The notes: a model not told the origin generated them from the letters alone. Shown: positions 23,465 through 32,803, numbered from the stretch's first letter. The stretch: DNA of 63,529 bases from CAG-791 sp963655255 (GCA_963655255.1 CAVKEB010000011.1:1-63529), one strand, 5' to 3'. Program-made: numbers and translations.

Positions 23465-24712
23465 TCACAGCGCACGAATCCGGTCCATTGCAATTCTGGA
23501 ATTCTCCACCGTGCCGAAGCTCGTCAGCCGGAAGAAGTGCTCACCGGAGGGACCGAAGCCTGATCCGGGCGTTCCGATCACATTCGCTTTGTCCAGCAGG
23601 TAGTCGAAGAATTCCCAGCTCGTCATTCCGTTCGGTGTCTTCAGCCAGATATACGGAGAGTTCACGCCGCCGTACGCGGTGTAGCCCATGGACTGCAGGC
23701 TCTCCTTGATGAACTTCGCATTGCTCATATAGCGGCTCACCATCTCTTTGACCTGTGCCTTCCCGGCATCGGAATAGATGGCCTCTCCGGCCCTCTGCAC
23801 AATGTAGGGAGCCCCGTTGTACTTCGTTCCGTGACGGCGTGCCCACAGGCCGTACAGTGCATTCCCGTTGTGATCCTTCAGATCCTTCGGAATGACGGTT
23901 GCTCCGAGACGGAGTCCCGTGAATCCGGCGTTCTTGGAGAAGGAGCGGATCTCAATCGCGCAGGTTCTCGCACCTTCGCACTCATAGATGGTGTGCGGCA
24001 CATCGTCCTCTGTGATGTAGGCCTCATAGGCGGAATCGAAAATGATCACCGCGCCGTTTGCGTTCGCGTAGTCCACCCACTTCTGAAGCTGCGCCTTTGT
24101 AAGCGCCGCTCCCGTCGGGTTATTCGGGGAGCAGATGTAGATCAGATCCGGTTTCCGGTCTCCGGAAACCTCCTTTGTCTTCCCGGTTCCCGGAAGATCC
24201 GGCGCAAAGCCGTTCTCTTCCGTGCAGGGCATATAGATCACATTGCTCCAGCGTCCGGTCGCGGCATCGTACTCCCCGGTTCTTCCCGCCATGACATTGC
24301 TGTCCACATAGACCGGATAAACCGGGTCGCAGACGGCAATGACGTTGTCCTTCTCGAAAATCTCCTGAATGTTGCCGGAATCGGATTTAGCTCCGTCCGA
24401 AACGAAAATCTCATCATCCGCAATATCGCAGCCGCGTGCGCGGTAGTCGTTCTGCGCAATCGCCGCGCGGAGAAAATCATACCCGAGGTCCGGTGCATAG
24501 CCCCGGAAGGTCGCACTGTCCGCCTGCTCGTCCACTGCCTTGTGCAGCGCCTCAATCACCGCCGGAGGAAGGGGCTGCGTCACATCGCCGATTCCCATGC
24601 GGATCAGCTGCGCATCCGGATGCTCACTCTGATAGGCTCTCGTCTTCTTCGCCACCGTGCTGAACAGATAGCTGCCGGGTAATTTCAGATTGTCACTGTT
24701 TGCTTCAAACAT
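23465..24712 (-). CDS. dapL: LL-diaminopimelate aminotransferase
   Basis: DapL converts tetrahydrodipicolinate directly to LL-diaminopimelate with glutamate and PLP, bypassing the succinylase or acetylase steps of lysine and cell-wall synthesis. The 415-residue class I/II aminotransferase shows the DapL start MFEANSDNLKLPGSYLFSTV, IRMGIGDVTQPLP, ICSPNNPTGAALTK and the PLP lysine in IRSFSKNAGFTGLRLG. ATG 24712 aligns with family starts and follows AAGGAGTACCAGAAG; an upstream ATG at 24742 lacks a binding site. It lies 39 bases after dapF, the next enzyme in the pathway, so the two form an operon. Confidence 0.95.
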   Translation of the reverse strand: MFEANSDNLKLPGSYLFSTVAKKTRAYQSEHPDAQLIRMGIGDVTQPLPPAVIEALHKAVDEQADSATFRGYAPDLGYDFLRAAIAQNDYRARGCDIADDEIFVSDGAKSDSGNIQEIFEKDNVIAVCDPVYPVYVDSNVMAGRTGEYDAATGRWSNVIYMPCTEENGFAPDLPGTGKTKEVSGDRKPDLIYICSPNNPTGAALTKAQLQKWVDYANANGAVIIFDSAYEAYITEDDVPHTIYECEGARTCAIEIRSFSKNAGFTGLRLGATVIPKDLKDHNGNALYGLWARRHGTKYNGAPYIVQRAGEAIYSDAGKAQVKEMVSRYMSNAKFIKESLQSMGYTAYGGVNSPYIWLKTPNGMTSWEFFDYLLDKANVIGTPGSGFGPSGEHFFRLTSFGTVENSRIAMDRIRAL

Positions 24713-24751
24713 CTTCTGGTACTCCTTCCTGGTGCTGAACATTTATCAAGA

Positions 24752-25726
24752 TTATATGGAGATTTCCACGGTCCCGTCAAATACCGTTTCGGCGGGCCCC
24801 GTCATATAGATTTCATTCGTCTTCTCATCCCATTCGATCCGAATGGTTCCTCCCGGAACGTGCACGTCCACCGTCCGGTCCGTTTTTCCGTTCAGGACAC
24901 AGGCCACCGCCGTCGCGCAGCATCCCGTTCCGCAGGCAAGCGTCTCGCCGGTGCCCCGTTCCCAGACACGCATGTTGACCTCACCGCGGTTTATCACCTG
25001 CACGAACTCCGTGTTCGTCCTCTCCGGGAAGCGCGGGTGATGCTCGAATTGCGGCCCGATGTGCGCAAGATCCAGATTCCGGAGATCTCCGTCCGGAATT
25101 TCCGCTCCGTTCTCATCGCGAAGCCCTCTTGCCTTCAGATCCGCCTCATCCGCGAAAATAACCGCGTGCGGATTTCCCATGGAGACACAGGTCATCCTCC
25201 AGGTTCTCCCCGCCGCCTTAATCGGCTCATCAATCACCACGGCATCCGGAACCGCAACTTCCGAATGCATGGCTGCAGGCGTTTCGTTTCCTCCCAATTT
25301 CTTTTTTTCGGAAAGAACCGGGATCTGATCTGCCTCCAGAACCGGCTGTCCCATGTTGACCCGTGCAGTCAACATCCTGCCGTTCCTGCAGAAAAGCTCC
25401 AGTTTCTTCACCGCTCCGAAGCTCTCCACCGTGATCTGCGTTCTCCCGTCCGTCATGCCGTGATCATAGACATACTTGCCGACACAGCGGATTCCGTTCC
25501 CGCACATCCGTCCGCGGGAGCCGTCCAGATTGTACATCTCCATTTCAAAATCGGCCTTGTCCGACGGATTGATGAAAATCACGCCGTCTCCGCCGACGCC
25601 GAAATGTGCGCGGGAGAGCTTCCGCACGATCTCCGGCTTCTTCTCTGCGGGAACCTTCTCCGTAAATCCGTTGACATAAATGTAGTCATTCCCGCAGCCT
25701 TCCATTTTGGTAAAATGCAGCAGCAT
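24752..25726 (-). CDS. dapF: Diaminopimelate epimerase
   Basis: DapF interconverts LL- and meso-diaminopimelate without cofactors, using two cysteines. Both are visible: MCGNGIRC around residue 75, and ACGTGCCATAV around residue 255. Other family marks are MEGCGNDYIYVNG, GGDGVIFI, SMGNPHAVIF and ERGTGETLACG. The protein is about 324 residues, a little longer than the usual 275-285, because of an insert around residues 125-155. ATG 25726 follows AAGAGGAACAAGACCA. A longer in-frame extension to 25774 has no family support. It forms an operon with dapL. Confidence 0.95.
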   Translation of the reverse strand: MLLHFTKMEGCGNDYIYVNGFTEKVPAEKKPEIVRKLSRAHFGVGGDGVIFINPSDKADFEMEMYNLDGSRGRMCGNGIRCVGKYVYDHGMTDGRTQITVESFGAVKKLELFCRNGRMLTARVNMGQPVLEADQIPVLSEKKKLGGNETPAAMHSEVAVPDAVVIDEPIKAAGRTWRMTCVSMGNPHAVIFADEADLKARGLRDENGAEIPDGDLRNLDLAHIGPQFEHHPRFPERTNTEFVQVINRGEVNMRVWERGTGETLACGTGCCATAVACVLNGKTDRTVDVHVPGGTIRIEWDEKTNEIYMTGPAETVFDGTVEISI

Positions 25727-25887
25727 TGGTCTTGTTCCTCTTTCCTGATTCATACGCATCTGTCCGACCCCCATAGGATTCGGACTCCTGTTTTATCCGT
25801 TTCATACCGCCATAGCAGATCTGTTCCGCATCTGCAGCGGATCCGGCGGAACCGGTTCCTGAGCGCCTGCAGAACGAATCCCGCGTT

Positions 25888-27816
25888 TTACGGCAGATCA
25901 TCCTTCCACAGTTCCGCGCAAGCATCGCTCGGCATCCTGAGATCGCCGCGCGGCGACACGGCAACCGATCCAACCTTCGGGCCGTCCGGGAGGCAGGAGC
26001 GCTTGAACTGCTGGGCAAAGAAACGCCGCACGAAGTTCTTCTCCCACTTCAGAATGGTCTCCCCGTCATACACACCCGCAAAGGACTGCAGTGCGATCCG
26101 GTAAATCTTCCGCGGGCGGTATCCGCACCGCAGCATGTAATAGAGAAAATAGTCGTGCAGCTCATAGGGGCCCACGAGATCCTCGGTTCTCTGGGAGATC
26201 TTGCCGTCCTCCGTCGGTGGAAGAAGCTCCGGGCTCACCGGCGTGTCCAGAACGTCCAGAAGGCACGCGGACAGCGCCGGCTCCTTCTCTCTGGCCGCCT
26301 CTGCGCAGCACCGCACCAGGTGCGAAACCAGCGTCTTCGGAACGCCGGCGTTGACGCCGTACATCGACATATGGTCGCCGTTGTAGGTCGCCCAGCCGAG
26401 CGCGAGCTCCGACAGGTCCCCCGTTCCGATGACAATGCCGTTTCTCTGATTGGCAAGATCCATCAGAACCTTCGTCCGCTCTCTGGCCTGTCCGTTCTCA
26501 TAGGTCACGTCATGCACCGAAGGATCCTGATCAATGTCATGGAAGTGCTGCGTCACCGCGGCGGCGATCCGGACCTCCTTCAGCGTTGCCCCGAGCGTCT
26601 TAGCCAGCGTCAATGCGTTGTGGTACGTGCGGTCCGTGGTGCCGAAGCACGGCATCGTCACCGCCAGGATATTCTCCCTGGGAAGTCCCAGAAGATCGAA
26701 CGCTCTTGCCGTCACGAGCAGTGCCAGCGTCGAATCCAGTCCTCCCGAGACACCGATGACCGCAGCGGGACAGTGGATGTGATGAAGGCGTCTTGCAAGA
26801 CCTCTCGACTGGATGTTCAGAATCTCCTCGCACCGCGCGAGCCTTCCCGCCGCGTCCTGCGGAACGAACGGATGCGGGTCGAACACGCGGTCCAGCACGC
26901 ACTCCTTCTCCTCCATGTGCACCGGGATGTGGAGATAATCGTTCTGACCGGAAATTTCAAAGGACGTCATCCTGCGCCGCTCATAGTTGATGCGCTGCAC
27001 ATCAAAATCCGCAAAAGTGATTTTCGTCTCTCCATAGGCATTGTCGAAGATCTTCCTCTGTGCAAGGAGCGATCCGTTCTCCAGCATCATCACGCGGCCG
27101 CCGAACACAATATCCTGCGTGGATTCCCCGTCGCCGGAGCTGACGTAGATGTAATCCGACAGGGTTCTCGCCGAAATGGAAGAGAACAGCTGCGTGCGGT
27201 ACGCATCCTTCCCGACCGTCTCGTTGGAGGCGGACAGATTGACCATCAGATTGGCCCCCGCCAGGGCGTGCTCAATGTGCGGCGCATTGACAACCCACGC
27301 GTCCTCGCAGATTTCGCACCCGATCCGAAGATCCCGGACAGCATCCACCTCCAGGAGGATATGGCTGCCAAACGGCACATCTTCTCCGTCAAATGGTATC
27401 TTCTCCGCGGTCACGGGACCCGGCGTGAACTGCCTCGGCTCATAGAACTCCGCGTAGTCCGGGAGAAACCGTTTGGGAATGAAGGCCAGAATTTTCCCGT
27501 TCTGGAGAACCGCCGCCGTGTTGTAGAGCTTCCCCCTCCACTCCAGAGGAAAGCCGACGAAAACAACCGCAAGGCTCCCCGCCGTCGCATCCCGAATCAC
27601 GCGGAGCGCGTTCTCCGCGCCGCGCAGCAGCATGTCCTGCAGGAACAAATCATTGTCCGTGTATCCCGTCACCGCAAGCTCCGGGAACACGATCAGATTC
27701 GCGCCCCGCTCCGCCGCTTCCTTCATGCTCTTTACAATTTCCTGTGCATTGGTCTTCGGATCCGCCACGGTCATGGAGGGCACAACCGCCGCCGCTTTGA
27801 AAAATCCATCTCTCAT
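25888..27816 (-). CDS. nadE: Glutamine-dependent NAD+ synthetase
   Basis: This enzyme makes NAD+ from deamido-NAD+, ATP and glutamine-derived ammonia. The 642-residue protein has an N-terminal nitrilase-like glutaminase domain with the Glu-Lys-Cys triad seen in VFPELAVTGYTDND, FIPKRFLPDY and GCEICEDAWV. The C-terminal NAD synthase domain has the pyrophosphatase loop GVSGGLDSTLALLV, GTGDLSELALGWATYNGDHM and YNVN-like YGVNAGVPKTLV. ATG 27816, with GGAGGAAGATGGA before it, fixes the start. It lies 161 bases before dapF, in the same direction as the whole run. Confidence 0.95.
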   Translation of the reverse strand: MRDGFFKAAAVVPSMTVADPKTNAQEIVKSMKEAAERGANLIVFPELAVTGYTDNDLFLQDMLLRGAENALRVIRDATAGSLAVVFVGFPLEWRGKLYNTAAVLQNGKILAFIPKRFLPDYAEFYEPRQFTPGPVTAEKIPFDGEDVPFGSHILLEVDAVRDLRIGCEICEDAWVVNAPHIEHALAGANLMVNLSASNETVGKDAYRTQLFSSISARTLSDYIYVSSGDGESTQDIVFGGRVMMLENGSLLAQRKIFDNAYGETKITFADFDVQRINYERRRMTSFEISGQNDYLHIPVHMEEKECVLDRVFDPHPFVPQDAAGRLARCEEILNIQSRGLARRLHHIHCPAAVIGVSGGLDSTLALLVTARAFDLLGLPRENILAVTMPCFGTTDRTYHNALTLAKTLGATLKEVRIAAAVTQHFHDIDQDPSVHDVTYENGQARERTKVLMDLANQRNGIVIGTGDLSELALGWATYNGDHMSMYGVNAGVPKTLVSHLVRCCAEAAREKEPALSACLLDVLDTPVSPELLPPTEDGKISQRTEDLVGPYELHDYFLYYMLRCGYRPRKIYRIALQSFAGVYDGETILKWEKNFVRRFFAQQFKRSCLPDGPKVGSVAVSPRGDLRMPSDACAELWKDDLP

Positions 27817-27952
27817 TCCATCTTCCTCCGAATGTAAAGAGAGGCGCAGATTTCTCTGCGCCCGCTCCCTTGCGTTCTGCCCGCCGGTATTTTTACCGGA
27901 TTCATCCCGAAACACATCCGCTTCGATACCGTTTGGCCGGACAGCGATAAAA

Positions 27953-28444
27953 TTATCCGATTGCGGTCACTCCCGAAGCCACCGCAAAGCTGATCACCGC
28001 CATGATGATTCCCGCCAGTGCCACGCCGCCGAGAACCGCCAGGACACTCTTCTTGAAATCCATATCCAGAAACGATGCCGCAAGAGTTCCGGTCCACGCT
28101 CCCGTTCCGGGAAGCGGAATGCCGACGAACAGAAGGAGTGCCCAGTACAGACCTCGTCCCGCCGTTGCCTTCAGCTTCTCGCCGCCCTTGTGTCCCTTCT
28201 CCAGGCACCAGATGAAGAACTTCCCGATCACTTTCTTGTCCGCGCCCCATTCCAGCACTCTTCTTGCGAAGAAGAAAATGAACGGAACCGGAATCATGTT
28301 GCCGACGGCAATCAGGATATAGGCAAGAATCATGTTGAACGCGGGGTCCGCCACATGAAAGGCCTGAGCGATCGGAATCGCTCCGCGCAGCTCGATCAGG
28401 GGAACCATGGAAATAACAAAACAATAAAAGTACTTCTTAAGCAT
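27953..28444 (-). CDS. Small multidrug-export-like membrane protein (COG2426)
   Basis: The 163-residue protein has four or five membrane helices, with PLIELRGAIPIAQAF near the N-terminus and ALLLFVGIPLPGTGAWTGTLAASFLDM in the middle, both characteristic of the COG2426 family. Despite the family name, which comes from one report, the substrate is not established. Its ATG overlaps the stop of hisC by 8 bases, so the two are translationally coupled, although no functional link is apparent. Confidence 0.85.
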   Translation of the reverse strand: MLKKYFYCFVISMVPLIELRGAIPIAQAFHVADPAFNMILAYILIAVGNMIPVPFIFFFARRVLEWGADKKVIGKFFIWCLEKGHKGGEKLKATAGRGLYWALLLFVGIPLPGTGAWTGTLAASFLDMDFKKSVLAVLGGVALAGIIMAVISFAVASGVTAIG

Positions 28445-29528
28445 TTACGATCTCCTTCAATGCCTGTGTCACGGCGGCCATCTCTTCCTCTGTCCCGATG
28501 GTAATCCGCAGATACTCACCGATCAGGGGCTTGTTCCAGTGGCGGACATAGATGCCGCGCTCCCTGAGTTTCTCGAACAGCTCCTGTCCGGAATGCCGCG
28601 GGTGCCGCGCGAACACAAAATTGGTTCTGGAATCCGGATAGACGAAGCCAAGCGCCGTCAGGTCCTTTTTAAACTTCTCCCTTGTTGCAATAATCCGTGA
28701 AGTGAGACTCTGAAAATACGCCTCGTCCTCCACCGCAGCCGTTCCCATCCGGATCGTCTGCAGATTCATTGTGTAGGAATTGAAGGAGAATTTCACATCC
28801 TTCAGACAGGAAATCAGCTTCCTGCTGCCGATGGCAAACCCGACTCTCGCTCCCGCCATCGCTCTTGACTTCGAAAAGGTCTGCACCACCAGGAGATTGT
28901 CGTATTCTTTCGTCAGACGAAGAGCCGATTCCGCGCCAAAATCCACGTAGGCCTCGTCCACGATGACCACCTTGTCCCGGTTCGCGGCGACAATCCGCTC
29001 AATCTCATCCAGCGGCAGCTCCACACCGGTCGGTGCGTTCGGGTTCGGGAAAACAATGCCGTCAACCTCTTCCTCTGCTCCCGCAAAGGCGCCGGAGCCC
29101 GGAATGTAATTCCGGGGATCAATCGTAAAATCCTCCCGGAGAGGGACCATCGTGTACGGAATCCGGTACAGATCCGCCCACACATCATAGAAGGAATAGG
29201 TGATGTTCGGGAACAGAATCCTCCCCCCGGAGGTGAAGAAGGTCAGAAATGCCATGGACAGCACATCGTCCGACCCGACTCCCACGAAAACCTGCTCCGG
29301 CTCCACGCCATAGCGCTTCGCAATCGCGGAGGAAAGAGGTTCCGCATCCATGTCCGGATACAGGCGCATCGCCGCATAGTCTCCGGCCAGAGTCTCGGCC
29401 GCTTCGGCAACGCCCGGCGCCGGAGGGTACGGACATTCGTTGGTATTCAGCTTGATGATATTCGGGTCCTTCGGCTGCTCTCCTGCCACATAGGGGGAAA
29501 CCCGCCGCACATGATCTTCCCAGCTCAT
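28437..29528 (-). CDS. hisC: Histidinol-phosphate aminotransferase-like protein
   Basis: HisC transaminates imidazole-acetol phosphate to histidinol phosphate. The 363-residue PLP enzyme has LNTNECPYPPAP near the N-terminus, FPNPNAPTGVELP, VVDEAYVDFG and the PLP lysine in LLVVQTFSKSRAMAGARVGFAIG, ending with YLRITIGTEEEM. No other his genes are nearby, so the enzyme may instead serve another aromatic or imidazole substrate; both uses are known in HisC-like proteins. The start at ATG 29528 fits the family, but only AAGAGAG is upstream. A frame start at 29567 is possible. Confidence 0.85.
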   Translation of the reverse strand: MSWEDHVRRVSPYVAGEQPKDPNIIKLNTNECPYPPAPGVAEAAETLAGDYAAMRLYPDMDAEPLSSAIAKRYGVEPEQVFVGVGSDDVLSMAFLTFFTSGGRILFPNITYSFYDVWADLYRIPYTMVPLREDFTIDPRNYIPGSGAFAGAEEEVDGIVFPNPNAPTGVELPLDEIERIVAANRDKVVIVDEAYVDFGAESALRLTKEYDNLLVVQTFSKSRAMAGARVGFAIGSRKLISCLKDVKFSFNSYTMNLQTIRMGTAAVEDEAYFQSLTSRIIATREKFKKDLTALGFVYPDSRTNFVFARHPRHSGQELFEKLRERGIYVRHWNKPLIGEYLRITIGTEEEMAAVTQALKEIVNA

Positions 29529-29663
29529 AGTCACTTGCTCTCTTTTCTCGCCACTTTTCTCATCCATCCTGCCCGCAGGGAAAGGTCCGGACCGTCAGCG
29601 TTACTCCGCTGAACCGTCCGAATCTGCCCGCAGGAAAACAACTCTGCCGAAAGCAGTTGTCCC

Positions 29664-30410
29664 TTACTGCAGTACCTTGGAAAGGAAATCCTGAAGTCTC
29701 TGGTTCTTCGGGTGTGCGAAGAACTCCTCCGGCGTATTCTCTTCCTTGATGACGCCCTCATCGATGAAAATCACCTTGGACGCCACCTGACGTGCAAACG
29801 CCATCTCGTGTGTGACGACGACCATCGTCATGCCGGAATCCGCAAGCTCTGTCATTACCTGCAGAACCTCTCCGACCATCTCGGGATCCAGCGCCGAGGT
29901 CGGCTCGTCGAAGAGCATGACCTCCGGATTCATCGCCAGGGCGCGGCAGATCGCAATTCTCTGCTGCTGGCCGCCCGAGAGGGAATGCGGATAGGCATCC
30001 GCCTTGTCCTCCAGATTGACGCGGCGCAGCAGCTGCAGGGCTTTCTCCTGCGCCTCTTCCTTATTCATGAGGCCCAGCTTCACCGGCGCCAGCGTGATAT
30101 TGTTCATAATCGTCAGATTGTGGAACAGATTGAAGTGCTGGAACACCATTCCCATTTTCTGGCGGACCTTGTTGATGTCGGTGTGCGGATCGTTGACGCG
30201 GATGTCATCCAGCCACACCTCTCCGCTCGTCGGAACCTCCAGAAGGTTCATGCAGCGCAGGAATGTGGACTTGCCGCATCCGGAGGGACCGACCAGAACG
30301 ATCTTCTGCCCCTTCTCGATTTCATAATTGATTCCGCGGAGAACGTGATTGTCTCCGAATTCCTTCTTCAGATCCTTCACGCGGATCATCGCTTTTCTCT
30401 CTTCAGCCAT
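29664..30410 (-). CDS. Amino-acid ABC transporter ATP-binding protein
   Basis: This is the ATPase of a polar amino-acid importer. The 248-residue protein has Walker A GPSGCGKST, the Q-loop in GMVFQHFNLFHNLT, signature LSGGQQQRIAI, Walker B VMLFDEPTSALDPE and the H-loop VVTHEM, in the right order. It is closest to the GlnQ/HisP/ArtP group. ATG 30410 is the likeliest start (GAGGGGGAT upstream), but ATG 30389 also fits. It lies 17 bases after the permease gene, and the binding protein is about 1.2 kb upstream. Arginine or another basic amino acid is suggested by the ARG-box-like operators in front of the binding protein. Confidence 0.93.
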   Translation of the reverse strand: MAEERKAMIRVKDLKKEFGDNHVLRGINYEIEKGQKIVLVGPSGCGKSTFLRCMNLLEVPTSGEVWLDDIRVNDPHTDINKVRQKMGMVFQHFNLFHNLTIMNNITLAPVKLGLMNKEEAQEKALQLLRRVNLEDKADAYPHSLSGGQQQRIAICRALAMNPEVMLFDEPTSALDPEMVGEVLQVMTELADSGMTMVVVTHEMAFARQVASKVIFIDEGVIKEENTPEEFFAHPKNQRLQDFLSKVLQ

Positions 30411-30427
30411 TTTATTTTTTATCCCCC

Positions 30428-31126
30428 TCACCGATTGTCGCTCGCGCGCAGCTTCTTCTCCAGCATTCCGAAGAAGAAGGACAGAATCTTGACAACCACG
30501 AAGTACATCACAGCGGCGCCCAGAAGCGGCATCATGTACTCATACGTTGCCGAGGACACCTGATCCGAAGCATGCGTCAGCTCGGAGAGTCCGACGGCTC
30601 CCGCAATGGAGGTTTCCTTCAGGAGGGTAATGAACTCATTCAGAAGGGAAGGGAAGCAGTTCTTGAAAGCCTGCGGCAGAATGACCGCCATCATGGTCTG
30701 AAGCTTCGAGAGGCCGAGGGACCGCCCCGCCTCCATCTGGCCGCCGTCCACCGACTGAATGCCGCCGCGGATGATCTCCGCCACGTATGCGCCGGAGTTG
30801 ATGCCGAAGGCCATGGTCGCCACCAGGATCTTGTTCTTGGAGGTCGCCATGATGACATTCCACATGATCAGGAGCTGAATCATCGTCGGCGTTCCACGGA
30901 TGACATCAATATAGACATACGCGATCCGCGAGAGGATCGTCCTCTTTCCGTTCTTCGTCCGCTGCATGTTGAGAAGGCAGGCAACGGTACCCAGGACCAG
31001 GCCCAGGATAGCCGCAAAAAGCGTTACCTCAATGGTGTTGCCCAGGCCCTTCACATAGAGCTGCCAGCGGTTGTTCTTGATAAAGGCTTTAAAAAACTGA
31101 TTGGCTAGATCTGACATGACATTCAT
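30428..31126 (-). CDS. Amino-acid ABC transporter permease
   Basis: The 232-residue protein has about five membrane helices. The cytoplasmic EAA loop, EIIRGGIQSVDGGQMEAGRSLGLS, contacts the ATPase. VYIDVIRGTPTMIQLLIMW and FKNCFPSLLNEFITLLKETSIAGAVG are typical of the HisMQ/GlnP group. Only one permease gene is present, so the channel is probably a homodimer, as in GlnP-type transporters with a single permease. The start is uncertain between 31126 and 31117; neither has a strong binding site. It lies downstream of repeat B2 and a terminator, so expression may be reduced relative to the binding protein. Confidence 0.92.
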   Translation of the reverse strand: MNVMSDLANQFFKAFIKNNRWQLYVKGLGNTIEVTLFAAILGLVLGTVACLLNMQRTKNGKRTILSRIAYVYIDVIRGTPTMIQLLIMWNVIMATSKNKILVATMAFGINSGAYVAEIIRGGIQSVDGGQMEAGRSLGLSKLQTMMAVILPQAFKNCFPSLLNEFITLLKETSIAGAVGLSELTHASDQVSSATYEYMMPLLGAAVMYFVVVKILSFFFGMLEKKLRASDNR

Positions 31127-31140
31127 TCACTTTCTGTAAC

Positions 31141-31292
31141 TGTTCAGCGCAGGGCAATTTTTACGAGAATGGGCCGCTTGCGGACATATCTCGTGAGAAT
31201 TGCTCTGCGGCCAAGCCCCGAAGGGGCTCTGGCCGACGACATCGAGGATTTTCGGAAGAAAATTCGAGATGTTCTGAACAGTTACCATTTTC
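31141..31292 (-). repeat. Dispersed repeat family B, copy 2, fused with family C core
   Basis: Read leftward from 31292, it goes GGTAACTGTTCAGAACATCTC, then the AATTTTCTTCCGAAAATCCTC hairpin, then GGCCAGAGCCCCTTCGGGGC hairpin. This matches the 7318 copy in order. Its far end (31170-31196) carries the family C core, and it starts and ends with GTTCAG/CTGAAC-like words. Confidence 0.6.
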
Positions 31293-31500
31293 TGCTGATC
31301 GGCCCACGCCGGTTTCATGAAAACGGCTCCTCTTCCATTGCCGGAAGCATGGCTGCCGTCTATACAAAACAGACCGGTATGCGCGTTTTGACAGGTACCC
31401 GGTATCCGTAACGATTCCCGCAGGCGGTCAATTTCGTCCCAAACTGCCGCATGCCGGGCGGTTACCAATATCCTATTGTACCCTGATTCCCCTTGTTTTG

Positions 31501-31534
31501 AAAAGAGGGTGAGGAGCATCTGCTTCTCACCCTC
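31501..31534 (-). terminator. Terminator between binding protein and permease
   Basis: A stem of GAGGGTGAG (31505-31513) with CTCACCCTC (31526-31534) has a TTTT tail on the minus strand. It would allow more binding protein than permease to be made. Confidence 0.75.
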
Positions 31535-31651
31535 TTTCTCATCGTAACACGTTGTTATACTGCTTCTGCAGGAGCCGGGTTCCTTTTCCGGAAAATCCGG
31601 TTTCTGTCTCCCGGAACTTTTCAGAGGATCCCGGCAGTACGCTGTGCCTTA

Positions 31652-32596
31652 TTACTCTGCCTCGTAGTTGTTGACGTACTCGTCCAGAAGCTTGTCATAA
31701 GTGCCGTCAGCCTTCATGTCAGCGAGAGCGCCGTTGATGGCATTCAGCATCACCTCGTCATCCTTGGGCATTGCGATACCGTACTGCTCAACATCGAAGT
31801 TGAATACGGATCCGTCAACGAGCTGCAGCTGATCGGAATACTGCTTCTGGAAAGCTTCTCCGGGAACCTGATCGATGACAACCGCGTCATCCTTGCCGTT
31901 TACCAGATCCAGAACGGCCTGGTTGAAGCTCTTTACGGAAACAACCGCGCTGTCGTTGATGCCGCGCGCAACGGTCTCACCGGTGGTTCCTGCCTGTACG
32001 CCGATTGCCTTGCATGCCTTCAGATCATCCTCGGTCTTCACGCTGGAATCTTTCGGAAGAAGAACGGCCTGTGTTGCATTGTAGTAAGGATCGGAGAAGT
32101 TTACGGCTTCCTTTCTCTCATCAGTAATGGTCATGCCGGTTGCGCCGCAATCGATCTTGCTGCCGATTGCCGGAACAATGCCGTCGAAATCCATGTCCTC
32201 GATGACGACGTTCACGCCGAGACGCTTGCCGATCTCGTTCATCATCGCAACATCGAAGCCGGTTGCATTGCCCTCATTGGAGGTAATGGCCTCGAAGTTG
32301 TCGGTGCCGTCTCCGACATATTCGAACGGAGGGAAGGTTGCGTTCAGGCCGACCGTCAGCTCTCCGTCGGAGAGATACTTGGATCCGGACAGATCATAGG
32401 ATGCTTCCTCTCCTGCGTCCGTGGTCTCTGCTGCAGCCTCGGTGGTTGCCGTATCCTCCGAAGCGGCCTCGGTTGCCGCCTCTGTCGCTGCTTCGGTTGC
32501 AGCGGTGTCTGCGGCTGCTGTATCCGAAGAGCTTCCGCATGCGCCAAGGCCGAGGGCCATGGTTCCTGCCAGTAATACTGCCAATGCTTTTTTCAT
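31652..32596 (-). CDS. Amino-acid ABC transporter substrate-binding lipoprotein
   Basis: The 314-residue precursor has a lipoprotein signal, MKKALAVLLAGTMALGLGAC, with lipidation at Cys20. An Ala/Thr/Glu-rich spacer (about 25-65) then leads to a type 3 solute-binding domain with LTVGLNATFPPFEYVGD, FDVAMMNEIGKRLG, MTITDERKEAVNFSDPYY and IGVQAGTTGE. The SDPYY block and Arg in TDERK are typical for amino-acid binding. ATG 32596 has AGAGGAGGATCATT before it; the frame reads back to 32779 through spacer and should be ignored. It is the first gene of the transporter locus, with two ARG-box-like operators over its promoter. Confidence 0.93.
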   Translation of the reverse strand: MKKALAVLLAGTMALGLGACGSSSDTAAADTAATEAATEAATEAASEDTATTEAAAETTDAGEEASYDLSGSKYLSDGELTVGLNATFPPFEYVGDGTDNFEAITSNEGNATGFDVAMMNEIGKRLGVNVVIEDMDFDGIVPAIGSKIDCGATGMTITDERKEAVNFSDPYYNATQAVLLPKDSSVKTEDDLKACKAIGVQAGTTGETVARGINDSAVVSVKSFNQAVLDLVNGKDDAVVIDQVPGEAFQKQYSDQLQLVDGSVFNFDVEQYGIAMPKDDEVMLNAINGALADMKADGTYDKLLDEYVNNYEAE

Positions 32597-32758
32597 AATG
32601 ATCCTCCTCTTGTGCGGCAATGCCCGCGGCGGGCCTGCCGGTTCCTGCACAGCCTGCGCTCTCCGGACCATCCGGGAGCCTGTGTGCTCTGCACAGCATA
32701 CCTCTTTTTTCATAAAAAACAATCTCTGACCTTGTCTTCCGGTCAGCTGCTGAATAGT

Positions 32759-32787
32759 ATGATATGCATTTTTATTCATTATTTCAA
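32759..32787 (-). promoter_or_regulatory. Promoter of the amino-acid transporter
   Basis: TTGAAA (32787-32782) and TATCAT (32764-32759) on the minus strand, spaced by 17 bases. The spacer is almost fully covered by ARG-box 1. Confidence 0.65.
32763..32780 (+). promoter_or_regulatory. ARG-box-like operator 1
   Basis: TATGCATTTTTATTCATT agrees with the ArgR/AhrC consensus TNTGNATWWWWATNCANA at all defined positions but the last. It lies between the -35 and -10 hexamers, so bound ArgR would block polymerase. Confidence 0.7.
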
Positions 32788-32803
32788 TAGAAAATGCAAC
32801 AAA

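Larger units (their letters stand above)
31127..31651. other. Spacer between binding-protein and permease genes
   Basis: This 525-base region inside the transporter locus holds a family B/C repeat block (31141-31292) and a terminator (31501-31534). I see no believable gene. Frames running through it are translations of the repeats. Confidence 0.5.

Noticed and set aside
31161..31519. Small leftward coding frames between binding protein and permease
   Set aside because: They cover the family B/C repeat and the terminator, and a similar peptide would be read from other repeat copies.
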